From contig CAISRC010000022.1 in NCBI GenBank assembly GCA_903887845.1, forward strand, positions 1-42,853: 42,853 bases of DNA. The letters run 5' to 3'. The position numbers and the translations under genes are program-made. Positions 32,975 through 40,680 of this stretch are shown one piece after another. The stretch's first letter is position 1. Each line of letters begins with the position of its first letter. The notes under the pieces are model-generated. The model saw only the letters and a program-made list of their open reading frames with translations, searched no databases and had not been told where the DNA came from. This stretch comes from an uncultured Chlorobiaceae bacterium. GTDB lineage: Bacteria; Bacteroidota; Chlorobiia; Chlorobiales; Chlorobiaceae.

Positions 32975-33897
32975 AAACCTATTTCACAACCGTAAAATAC
33001 GCGCCGAATCCTGACCGTGAGGAGTACTTCGGCATCGGATTAATCCTGGTGAGCCCTGAGAGCGGCGCTGTAAAAGTACGTTTCTCGCGGGATCGCGTGA
33101 CTCTCATTAATCGTGCCCTTGGTATTGACAAATCCTCACTTCTTGAGAGTGCAATGCAGCAGGCCGAAGGTCTCGCAAAAAGCCGGGAGCCTCTTGATGT
33201 CAAACACCTCGAATATCTCTCCGTCTACGAAAACGGCATCATTCGCTACGCAACGCCAAAACCGCTGGTCATTGCCCATGATAACCCTGACGAATCTGCC
33301 GACGACCTCCTTGAGCAGCGTTTTGACAGACTGTATCATAAGTTGATAACTGACAAAAAAGAGGGAAGAAGAAGAGTATCAAGAGGCAATGCTCTTGCAA
33401 CAGATTTTCACAAAATGGCCAGAAAGAGTGTTGATTTTCAACACTATCTGAATGTTGATTACAAACTTGATGCCGCAGAATTGCAAACAGAAATTTTGTT
33501 GCCTGAAATTCGTCTTGATTTTATTGGAGGTAATGGCTCAATACACTGCGGTTATATTTTGAACCTCAATGCCAGCGGATCAACATTGTCAGAAAATATT
33601 TCGAAAACGATAAGTCTTTATGATTGCTTAAATAAGCTTTATGGTTTTTGTGAACAAAACAGCAAAAAGGAACAAAAGATAATTCTTGACAAAAAGCAAG
33701 CTGAACAAAAAGGTGCAAAGCAAGCTTTGAACTTAATCGAATTGATTACGGCCGATAAGCCGTATGAGGTTGTCCAGATTTCTGACACTCGTAAATTCAT
33801 GAATGATGTCTTGGAAGAGGCTAAGGGAAAAGGTGTAGAGCCATTTTCAAGCTGGGTCAATAAACACTCACCAAAACATTGTTATTCTATACAGTAA
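32971..33897 (+). CDS. DUF3037 protein
   Basis: Protein of 308 aa. The N-terminus (TYFTTVKYAPNPDREEYFGI then GLILVSPESGAVKVRFS) matches DUF3037, a family of unknown role found next to HipA-like kinases. The C-terminal half is unusual in length and ends with helical lysine-rich sequence (DKKQAEQKGAKQALNLIELI). Start overlaps the kinase stop by 4 bases. The nuclease, kinase and DUF3037 genes form one tightly coupled operon. A regulatory or antitoxin-like role for DUF3037 is inference from context. Confidence 0.75.
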   Translation: MKTYFTTVKYAPNPDREEYFGIGLILVSPESGAVKVRFSRDRVTLINRALGIDKSSLLESAMQQAEGLAKSREPLDVKHLEYLSVYENGIIRYATPKPLVIAHDNPDESADDLLEQRFDRLYHKLITDKKEGRRRVSRGNALATDFHKMARKSVDFQHYLNVDYKLDAAELQTEILLPEIRLDFIGGNGSIHCGYILNLNASGSTLSENISKTISLYDCLNKLYGFCEQNSKKEQKIILDKKQAEQKGAKQALNLIELITADKPYEVVQISDTRKFMNDVLEEAKGKGVEPFSSWVNKHSPKHCYSIQ

Positions 33898-33951
33898 ATA
33901 ATCTTCACTTCAGACTACCGCCCTCCTCTCTGGCGCAGCACTCCGCTCCTT

Positions 33952-34224
33952 TTGCGCAAACCTGCCAGACGCCCAAGCCCAACAGACGCTGGTGTGATCG
34001 GATTGAGCAAAGCTATCACCAGGGCACAAACCAAAGCTCCCGATAAAGCAAACGACTGCAAAGTGGTCTTTAACGTCCAGCAGCCAACCGCAGAGGCCAT
34101 ACTGAATATTTCAGATTATTTTTGCTGGGCAGTTCAACGTGTCTTTGAGCGTGGCGAGATCAGATATTACGATTATAGTAGCGACAAGGTTGCGTTGGTG
34201 CAGGATCTCTACGACTTTGAATAA
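33952..34224 (+). pseudogene. C-terminal remnant of a DUF3800 protein
   Basis: From about 33994 the frame reads like the end of DUF3800 proteins: TAEAILNISDYFCWAVQRVF then ERGEIRYYDY, where 'DY...WAvQR.yERg' is the family's C-terminal signature. The N-terminal RNase H-like domain is missing and is replaced by GC-rich repeat sequence (about 33920-33990). No credible start remains. A copy of that repeat also lies at about 34520-34580, so repeat-mediated rearrangement may have removed the front of the gene. Confidence 0.65.
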
Positions 34225-35099
34225 TGGAAAAATGGAGGGAACTACTATAACCGGCAAAAAAAGTTATCGAGCGACAACTGCCTGAAAAACAACAAATAAA
34301 AAAAGCCCATCATTGCACTAAGAAGGATACCCTTCAACGGCGTGAAGCCGACCTTCATGCAACACAGGCTAAAACCGATGTACAAGAAAAATAATATAAA
34401 AACAATAACCAGGAGCAAGCCACCTATCCCATCCTTTAATTCTTCTTGACTTAGCGCTCCTTCTTATGTCTGCAATAACGTAACCAGAACCAATACCGCA
34501 AAAAAAACATGACATACAGGCGCTTCGCTCCGTTTGCGTAACCTGCCGGGTGCCCAAGCAAACAGACACCGCCCCACACTGCCCGATCCCTGCGACCCAC
34601 TCAATCCAACAGAACCTACGAAATTCTTAAAAACAAAGAGCTGAAAAGAAAAATTTTCCCGTAAAAACAAAAAGGCCCCGGAAATAGTCCAAAGCCCCAT
34701 TATCGACCGGGAAAAGCCCAATCCTTTGGCACAAAATATCTGAAACGTTCTGTTTTTGCAATTTTATATAAAAAAGCAAGCAAGCGCCATAAGGACATCG
34801 TTGCTCCCTGCAGGAATGAGTCGATTTTTATCTGATAACAGTTTATCAACGTAAACGAGCTCGGAGGGAAAAAACTGATTCTTAAAATGACACAACAAAA
34901 ATTTCCGGAAGCATCAAAACCGCAAGGCTCGGTGCACATCTTGATGCATCGAGCCTCGAAACTCATTCCTCCTATTGTGGTAGGATGAGCCTCAAAAGGT
35001 AAACAAACAAAAGTTGAATTACAACAAGTGTTTAACGGCAAGCACTCTATCACCACTCCCCGCAGCCCCATTGACACCAACCACATCACACCACTGCTG
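34225..35099. other. Gene-free stretch between the DUF3800 remnant and umuC
   Basis: No open frame here looks like a protein. Bases 34520-34580 repeat in degenerate form the sequence at 33940-33990 (cgctcc-ttttgcg..acctgcc..gcccaag). A hairpin at 34926-34955 pairs GGCTCG and TGCA with TGCA and CGAGCC around an 8-base loop; it could end transcription of umuDC, though the T-run on the minus strand (GGTTTTG) is poor. Confidence 0.45.
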
Positions 35100-36377
35100 C
35101 TACCCCTTCACCGAAATAATATCACTCCACCTCGTAGTATAGGAAGGCGAAAGCCGATCCTGATTGGGTTTCCACCCCACCGAATTTTCCGAAGCCAGCC
35201 GCAGCGCACCGCGCCCATACCGCTCATTAATGCCATCCATAACCTGCATCAACGTTTTGCTCTGCTCACTATCAGCCGCCGCCTCATCAGCAAAAAGCGA
35301 AAGAGTCCTGCCAGCCAACGCAACCGGCGAGAGTTCACTGACAATCACCCCGGCTTTCTTGTAAGCATACCCGGCGCGAAAGAGCACATCCAGCACCGAT
35401 TGAGCTGCACGAATCAGCGTCATGGAGTCTTGAGTCGGGTACGGTAACGAAATGGTTTTCGTCCCCCAGTACCGCGCCCCCTCGTTGTCATCAAACGGGC
35501 TGGTGCCAATAAAGAGCGTCAGCATCGAGGCGACCGCCTGTTCCTTGCGCAGTTTCACCGCACACTTGCCCGCAAAGGTAGCAACTGCCTGATGCAACTC
35601 GTCAAAGGTCGTTACACTCTTTCCGAAAGATCGTGAAGTGCAGATGCTCTGCTTTGCAGCTCTGACCAGCTCCATCGGCAAACAGGAAGTCCCGTTCAGC
35701 TCCGCCTGCAGCCTTGCGCCAGTGATGTGCAGATGCTTGCGCACCCAGGGCACAGGTGCCGCCGCCAGATCAGCAGCGGTGTTGATGTTGCGTGCAGAGA
35801 GCAGCTTGCTCAACTGCCGTCCGATACCCCAAACATCCTCAACCTTCGTCATGGCAAGCGCTGAAGCAATCAATTCTGCACCATCAAGCAGACAAACGCC
35901 CTGATAGACCGGATTCTTTTTAGCCAGCCGATTGGCCACCTTGGCAAGCGTCTTGGTAGGCGCCATACCGACACAAACCGGAATACCGGTATGCTGCCTG
36001 ACTGTCCGACGGATAAGGCGCGCATACTCTGCCAGATCATACCGCCCGAAACTGCTCATGTCGAGAAACGCTTCATCAATAGAATACAGCTCAATATCAG
36101 GAGCAAGAGCCGCCGGTGTCATCATCACCCGTGACGACATATCGCCATACAACGGATAGTTCGAAGAAAAGACCGCGACCTTATGCCTACGCAGTAAATC
36201 CCGGCACTTGAACACCGGAGTCCCCATCTTGATACCAAGCGCCTTGGCCTCCTCAGACCGTGCAATAATGCAACCGTCATTGTTCGAAAGCACCACCACC
36301 GGACGAGTGCGCAGCGCAGGGTTAAAGACCCGTTCACACGAGGCATAAAAGTTATTGCAGTCAACCAGAGCAAACAT
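35100..36377 (-). CDS. umuC: DNA polymerase V catalytic subunit UmuC
   Basis: Y-family translesion polymerase, 425 aa from ATG 36377, which has GGAGG 8 bases upstream. The N-terminus shows FALVDCNNFYASCERVF (first metal Asp), PVVVLSNNDGCIIARSEEAK and IELYSIDEAFLDMS (the catalytic SIDE motif, near residue 100). The HhH/thumb region VEDVWGIGRQLSKLL and the little-finger and C-terminal UmuC domains follow; length matches E. coli UmuC (422 aa). It works with cleaved UmuD to copy past damaged bases during the SOS response. The gene starts 20 bases after the umuD stop, so they form an operon. Catalytic residues are intact. Confidence 0.95.
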   Translation of the reverse strand: MFALVDCNNFYASCERVFNPALRTRPVVVLSNNDGCIIARSEEAKALGIKMGTPVFKCRDLLRRHKVAVFSSNYPLYGDMSSRVMMTPAALAPDIELYSIDEAFLDMSSFGRYDLAEYARLIRRTVRQHTGIPVCVGMAPTKTLAKVANRLAKKNPVYQGVCLLDGAELIASALAMTKVEDVWGIGRQLSKLLSARNINTAADLAAAPVPWVRKHLHITGARLQAELNGTSCLPMELVRAAKQSICTSRSFGKSVTTFDELHQAVATFAGKCAVKLRKEQAVASMLTLFIGTSPFDDNEGARYWGTKTISLPYPTQDSMTLIRAAQSVLDVLFRAGYAYKKAGVIVSELSPVALAGRTLSLFADEAAADSEQSKTLMQVMDGINERYGRGALRLASENSVGWKPNQDRLSPSYTTRWSDIISVKG

Positions 36378-36397
36378 AGGGAGAACCTCCAGCCAGT

Positions 36398-36850
36398 CTA
36401 TCGCGGTTTGTGGATAACGTATGCGACAATCCCCCAAACCAGAAAGTCATTCTCCTCAATGATTCTGATCGGCTTAAACTCCGCATTGGCAGGAACGAGG
36501 TAGATACCATCATCCCGCACTGAAAGACGCTTCACGGTAAATTCACCATCAAGAAAACAGACCGCAATATCCCCATCCTTCGCCTCAAGCGCCTTGTCAA
36601 TAACCAGCAAATCCCCATCCTCAATCCCCGCATCAATCATCGAGCTACCCTTCACCCGAGCGAAAAACGTCGCCGCAGGATGCTTCACCAGCTCCCTGTT
36701 CAGGTCCAGCGCAATCTCCACATAATCCTCCGCAGGCGAAGGAAAACCCGCCGAAACACCCGCAGCAAAAAGCGGCAACTCAAGCGATGTCGCCAAATCA
36801 GCCGCGTAAAAGTCCAAGACCGGATCGGAATGTATTCGGGAAAGTCTCAT
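36398..36850 (-). CDS. umuD: SOS mutagenesis protein UmuD (S24 self-cleaving)
   Basis: LexA/UmuD-family protein of 150 aa from ATG 36850 (MRLSRIHSDP); an in-frame ATG at 36883 is possible. The cleavage site is Ala-Gly in GVSAGFPSPAEDYVE. The catalytic Ser lies in VKGSSMIDAGIEDGDLLVID and the Lys in EFTVKRLSV. RecA-stimulated self-cleavage gives UmuD', which forms Pol V with UmuC. It is slightly longer than the E. coli protein (139 aa) at its N-terminus. A palindrome 47-63 bases upstream is a candidate SOS operator. Confidence 0.92.
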   Translation of the reverse strand: MRLSRIHSDPVLDFYAADLATSLELPLFAAGVSAGFPSPAEDYVEIALDLNRELVKHPAATFFARVKGSSMIDAGIEDGDLLVIDKALEAKDGDIAVCFLDGEFTVKRLSVRDDGIYLVPANAEFKPIRIIEENDFLVWGIVAYVIHKPR

Positions 36851-36896
36851 GGCGAGTGTGCATAGTAATATTGAACAAACCATCAAGCAGAACCGC

Positions 36897-36913
36897 TTTT
36901 GCAATATGCAAAA
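36897..36913. promoter_or_regulatory. Palindromic operator candidate upstream of umuD
   Basis: TTTTGCA-ATA-TGCAAAA is a perfect 7-bp palindrome with a 3-base centre. It sits 47-63 bases upstream of the umuD ATG. LexA boxes vary among bacterial phyla, so the assignment as a LexA site is inference from its place and symmetry. Confidence 0.5.
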
Positions 36914-36997
36914 AAGCAGACAATGAGCAGCCAGGACGGCGTTCACTTTGCAGACGTGTTTCAGGCGTTGGTCTCCCATACCGAATCAGAAAGGATA

Positions 36998-37549
36998 CTA
37001 CTTGAAGACCGTTTTGGCTACAGCATGCCGAATCATGTCCTTGGTAGTAAAGGCTGAATGAATAAGGCGGATACGCTCTTCAATGCCAGTTTGGCCTTTT
37101 TGTCGTGCACAGATTTCACGCAATTGAGGAGCAAACCCGATGCCAAGGAGGCGCATACCTTCCAGTATGCCAGTGGTCGCTTCCACAAGAAAAATAGCAA
37201 TGGCATTTGTCTCTGACGCCATCCAGATTCTGCGGGTTTCATCATCAAATTTTGAGATATCAAAAGAGATATCAAAACGGAACTCTTCCCCGAAATCCAC
37301 AATCAAAAAAGGAATATCCCGCTGCTCAAAAAGGTACACAGTTATTTTACCAGTTGTAAACAATCTTTTTTCTTTTCGGGAAATCTTTCGGAGCGACATC
37401 AGGAGATGGAAAAAATTCTCTGTCGGTATAGCAATATTCATCTCCCGACCGGTACAGTACTGTTCAAGAGGAAAAAGTTCTCCAACTCGGTACGCGTCCA
37501 TAATTCTAAAGGTTTTGCTGGTATAAACCTGGTTTTGCTGATTGTCCAT
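36998..37549 (-). CDS. Uncharacterised protein upstream of umuDC
   Basis: Protein of 183 aa from ATG 37549 (MDNQQNQVYTSKTFRIMDAY); a longer TTG start at 37597 would reach into the repeat array and is less likely. It contains LMSLRKISRKEKRLFTTGKI, DIPFLIVDFGEEFRFDISFD and TRRIWMASETNAIAIFLVEA, a mixed alpha/beta soluble protein. I recognise no family. It is co-directional with umuDC but separated by 147 bases that hold the operator candidate, so it is probably transcribed apart. Its AT-rich DNA contrasts with the repeat array next to it. Confidence 0.65.
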   Translation of the reverse strand: MDNQQNQVYTSKTFRIMDAYRVGELFPLEQYCTGREMNIAIPTENFFHLLMSLRKISRKEKRLFTTGKITVYLFEQRDIPFLIVDFGEEFRFDISFDISKFDDETRRIWMASETNAIAIFLVEATTGILEGMRLLGIGFAPQLREICARQKGQTGIEERIRLIHSAFTTKDMIRHAVAKTVFK

Positions 37550-37606
37550 AAGGTAAGAAGGATAAACAAAATATTCGATACTCAATCCGGCACGCAAGCA
37601 GTTTGC

Positions 37607-37684
37607 GCGAAAGCGGAGTACCGCCTTCGCTCATGCACGCCCAGCCTCACCACCCAGCATGGCACCCTTGAGTACAAGAGTGCC
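37607..37684 (-). repeat. Hairpin pair, module copy A
   Basis: First hairpin 37607-37630: GCGAA-a-GCGG, loop AGTA 37617-37620, CCGC-c-TTCGC. Second hairpin 37661-37684: GGCAC-c-CTTG, loop AGTA 37671-37674, CAAG-a-GTGCC. Each single mismatch is A-C on the plus strand, hence G-U on the minus strand, where both stems become 10 bp without a break and the loop reads TACT. Confidence 0.7.
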
Positions 37685-38084
37685 ACAGCAGGCCCGCAAC
37701 AACCGCATTGCTTCGTTGCCTCCGCAGCCTGCAACTCCGCTACGCTCCACTGCCTGCTGCTCCAGCGCCTTGCAGCGGCATGGGCAGCATGATGCAAGAG
37801 CCAAGCAAGCAGGCCATCGGCAGCCGTATTGCTTCGGGGCATGGCAGTCAAGCCTCTTCGCTTCGCTCAGTGCAAATGAGCGGTAGCAGGCAAGTTCAGT
37901 GGCTGGTGCGGACAGCGCAACGGAGGTGGATCGCCATTTTGAAAGCAACGGTTTCAGCGCTGTCCACCCCAGAACCCGCACCGGCAAAGCTCCGTGCGTA
38001 CCGGTGCTGGAGCCAAGCAAGCACGCCACCGGCAAGCCGCAAAGCTTCAGGGCTATTGAGGAGCAAGCAGGCAAGCCGTATGGC

Positions 38085-38161
38085 GCGAAAGCGGAGTACC
38101 GCCTTCGCTTCTGCACGCCCGCCGCACCACCCAGCATGGCACCCTTGTGTACAAGAGTGCA
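38085..38161 (-). repeat. Hairpin pair, module copy B
   Basis: First hairpin 38085-38108 is identical in stem and loop to copy A. Second hairpin 38138-38161 has loop TGTA instead of AGTA and its outermost pair is lost (G-A). Confidence 0.65.
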
Positions 38162-38420
38162 AAAGCAGGCCAGCATCTGCCGCATTGCCTCATCGCCTAC
38201 GCCGCAAGCTACTCCGCTTCGCTCCACTGCCTGCTGCTCCGGTGCTTTGCAGCGGCATGGGCAATGCAGTGTAATCGAGTGGCTGGCAGGCCACCGGCAA
38301 GCCGCATTGCTTCGGGGCATGGCAGCCAGCAGCATCGCTTCGCTTGCTGCCGACTGCCGCCCCTCGCAGCGGCAGGGGCTGTTCGGTGCAATTGAGAAGC
38401 AAGCAGGCAAGCTAAATGCA

Positions 38421-38498
38421 GCAAAAGCTGCGTACAGCCTTCGCTTCTGCACGCCCAGCCGCACCACCCACCATGGCGCCCTTGAGTACAAGAGCGCC
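38421..38498 (-). repeat. Hairpin pair, module copy C, with compensatory changes
   Basis: First hairpin 38421-38444: inner stem GCTG/CAGC in place of GCGG/CCGC, so one G-C pair became T-A on both arms; loop CGTA; a second A-C mismatch in the outer stem is again G-U on the minus strand. Second hairpin 38475-38498: GGCGC/GCGCC in place of GGCAC/GTGCC, so an A-T pair became G-C. Confidence 0.7.
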
Positions 38499-38853
38499 AA
38501 TATAAAGCAAGCTTGCGCCCTGTGCTTTCGGTGCCCGTTACTTCCGCTCTGCGCAATTGGCGCTCGCTCGCTCAGCCAGGCAGCGCCAATTGCACTGCCG
38601 CTCCAGCGTCGTTCACCTCCAGCCCGGTGACGCGCAAATGAAGAAAGAATAGTGCAGCTCCACCGCACGTCAGGCAGTGCGCACCCTGCTTTATGCCACT
38701 TTGCACGCTTGGTGCTGGCGCACTGCCTGACGACCGGCTCCGCTGTGGTAGCATGGCACAACACAGCATTGCCGCTCCTTCGATTCGGCTTTGCCTCACT
38801 CACTTCGGGCAACGCTGCAATGTGCATGAAGAGCGTCTGCGCGCTTCGCTTGC
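38476..38853. repeat. Long direct repeat, copy 1
   Basis: About 380 bases that return with high similarity at 39036-39423. Inside are a 12-bp inverted repeat (38553-38564 with 38582-38593) and a perfect 15-bp inverted repeat (CGTCAGGCAGTGCGC 38668-38682 with 38718-38732). It ends in the motif ATGAAGAGCGTCTGCGCG, part of which recurs at 41.1-41.6 kb. Confidence 0.8.
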
Positions 38854-39035
38854 CAGCAAGCCAGAGGTGGCAATGCAACACCGGCACCCAGCAAGCCTTC
38901 TTTCACCTGCGCGGGAAGAACTCGCTTCATTCCGCCGCCGCTCCGCTTCGCTGCACGCAGCTCCATGAATCGACCCGCTCCGGCTCCAGAACGTGCAGAG
39001 CGCCTTGTCAGAGACGGTCAGCAGGGGGAAGAAAA

Positions 39036-39423
39036 GCGCCCTTGAGGAACAAGAGCGCCAAGAGAAAGCAAGCTTGCGCCCTGTGCTTTCGGTGCCCGTC
39101 ACTTCCGCTCTGCGCAATCGGCGCCCGCTCACTCAGCCAGGCAGCGCCGATTGCACTGCCGCTCCAGCGCCGTTCACCTCCAGCCCGGTGACGCGCAAAT
39201 GAAGAAAGAATAGTGCAGCTCCGCCGCACGTCAGGCAGTGCGCACCCTGCTTTGTGGAGCTTTAACGCTTGGTGCTGGCGCACAGCCTGACGACCGGTTC
39301 CGCTGTGGTAGCATTGCACAATACAGCATTGCCGCTCCTGCGATTCGGCTCCGGCAGGCTCCGCCTCACGCACTCGGGAAAAGCTGCAATGTGCATGAAG
39401 AGCGTCTGCGCGCTTCGCTTGCT
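39036..39423. repeat. Long direct repeat, copy 2
   Basis: Second copy of the 38476-38853 repeat. In its inverted repeat (39114-39124 with 39144-39154) one pair is C-G where copy 1 has T-A, a compensatory change. The 15-bp inverted repeat is kept with one A-A mismatch (39229-39243 with 39278-39292). The middle of the long loop differs (tttgtggagctttaa). Confidence 0.8.
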
Positions 39424-39430
39424 GGCGTCG

Positions 39431-39876
39431 TAACCATACATCAGGCGGCTGGTGCCATTGGCCGGTCGGGGCCGGCCAGCATTACATAATGGAAATTATA
39501 CACCCGGCGCTGGCGCGCCTACACGGAGTACCGTGTTGTATAATTTGCCATTATGTAAAGTCAGGTTTTGGCGAGCCACCTTACCTTTGGCGTTCACAGC
39601 CAACAGCTCAGTCGTACTACGGGGATCCGTGGAGTAAACAGAACCAACAACCAGAGCACCGGCATGTACTCAAGGTAAAATATCGCATCCTTCCACTTGA
39701 AGCTCCCCTTCAGGCTCATTCTTTAGCTCCGTTCACGTCTGACACTGTGCCATTAATTATTAATTTACAGCAATAAATTCTGTTACTTGCACCTTCATGA
39801 GAAAGAGTAACAAGTAGAGATCTTGTAAGTAATGAACGAATAACTTACAAGAATAGAATAAGGAGCGAGGTTGAAC
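39431..39876. other. Gene-free stretch before the glycosylase-like gene
   Basis: It holds a hairpin TGGCCGG/CCGGCCA (about 39458-39477), the 77-base palindromic element at 39482-39558, and then about 300 bases with no clear signal. An AT-rich stretch at 39740-39860 probably contains the promoter of the next gene. Confidence 0.4.
39482..39558. repeat. 77-bp palindromic element with a nested NGTA hairpin
   Basis: Arms 39482-39502 and 39537-39558 pair over 21 bases with one bulged base (TTACATAATGG then AAATTATACA). Inside, directly before the right arm, ACACGG 39521-39526 and CCGTGT 39531-39536 flank the loop AGTA 39527-39530. AT-rich arms around a GC-rich centre suggest a small non-autonomous mobile element (MITE-like) or a cruciform. 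No clear target duplication is seen. Confidence 0.65.
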
Positions 39877-40680
39877 ATGAAGTTTCTCTTTGGAAAGCAA
39901 GTGCGGAATATGCCGCCCAGTGGTAACGGCAAAAGACTACTGTTTATTCTTGGCGCTTACCCGAGTGCGCTGCATGTTCGCTGGCATCATCCAGGCTTAG
40001 TAACATCAATTCGGGCAGTGGCAATAGACAATGAACCTGAGCCTTTCTGGACAGGGAAAGGGGAACAAGAACTGATTGAGGAGTGGAAGCGTGCTGTCGG
40101 ATTTCAAGACAAATGGGGTTCCGTATTTCCATGCGGCGGCTCCAATGGCCCCTCAGGGCTTTGGGTAGAAAAGAAGATTCTTGTTCCATTAGGCTTACCA
40201 CGTTCAAAAGCATGGATCACAGATTGTCTCGACACATATTTTGAGAGCAAAGCTGCAGCAGATCGGCTCAATGCCCCAGAACTTGTAAACCTCATCAAGC
40301 AATACGGCATACCCGATCGCCAACATAGGCATCACCCCTCCGAATCTGACATCGTGAGTGAGGCCAAGCAACACCACCTTGAGAGATTGCGAAATGAGTT
40401 GACGATAGCAAGTCCGGAGTTGATTGTTACTCTCGGTAATGCGGCCCTCAGAGTAATGAACATTCTCATTGATGGGTACAGCGATAAAATTTCTAAACTC
40501 TCTGCCAAAGAAGAATATGGTCGCAAGTTCCAGGTTCAAGTCTGCGGACAGAATGCAGAATGGCTACCATTGGCACATCCTGCAGCTCCAAAGATATATC
40601 AAGATGCTCACGACATCTGGTGCAAAAGTTTTAACACAAGAGTTCAAGAGGTTGATAGAAATATTGGGAAAGAAGGATAA
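39877..40680 (+). CDS. Uracil-DNA-glycosylase-like superfamily protein
   Basis: Protein of 267 aa from ATG 39877, with AGGAGCGAGG just upstream; an in-frame TTG at 39871 is less likely. It shows the UDG-superfamily layout: motif 1-like LFILGAYPSALHVRW near residue 25, a central ITDCLDTYF strand region, SPELIVTLGNAALRVM near 185, and motif 2-like PLAHPAAPKIY near 232. In known glycosylases, motif 1 holds the catalytic Asp or Asn and motif 2 the 'HPS' loop; here the Asp/Asn after GxxP is not obvious, so base removal is uncertain. It stands alone between two repeat arrays. DNA damage repair or defence against modified phage DNA are both possible. Confidence 0.65.
   Translation: MKFLFGKQVRNMPPSGNGKRLLFILGAYPSALHVRWHHPGLVTSIRAVAIDNEPEPFWTGKGEQELIEEWKRAVGFQDKWGSVFPCGGSNGPSGLWVEKKILVPLGLPRSKAWITDCLDTYFESKAAADRLNAPELVNLIKQYGIPDRQHRHHPSESDIVSEAKQHHLERLRNELTIASPELIVTLGNAALRVMNILIDGYSDKISKLSAKEEYGRKFQVQVCGQNAEWLPLAHPAAPKIYQDAHDIWCKSFNTRVQEVDRNIGKEG

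Larger units (their letters stand above)
37598..39430. repeat. GC-rich array of degenerate, hairpin-forming repeat modules
   Basis: About 1.8 kb that I read as non-coding: frames are rich in A, R, S and C and show no domain. It begins within the TTG-extended start of the upstream gene and consists of imperfect modules. A block with a type B hairpin (A-GCGG-AGTA-CCGC-C) then a type A hairpin (GGCAC-c-CTTG, loop AGTA, CAAG-a-GTGCC) occurs at 37607-37684, 38085-38161 and 38421-38498. A partial fourth copy is at 39035-39059. A longer direct repeat of ~380 bases follows (38476-38853, 39036-39423). Hairpins and mismatches behave as if selected on the minus-strand RNA. No tandem unit of fixed length is seen: module starts are 478, 336 and roughly 560 bases apart. 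Confidence 0.75.

Noticed and set aside
37631-39373. Long open frames of 100-400 codons in the GC-rich arrays
   Set aside because: They cross repeat modules in several frames, are dominated by A, R, C, S and H, lack ribosome-binding sites, and change frame between module copies.
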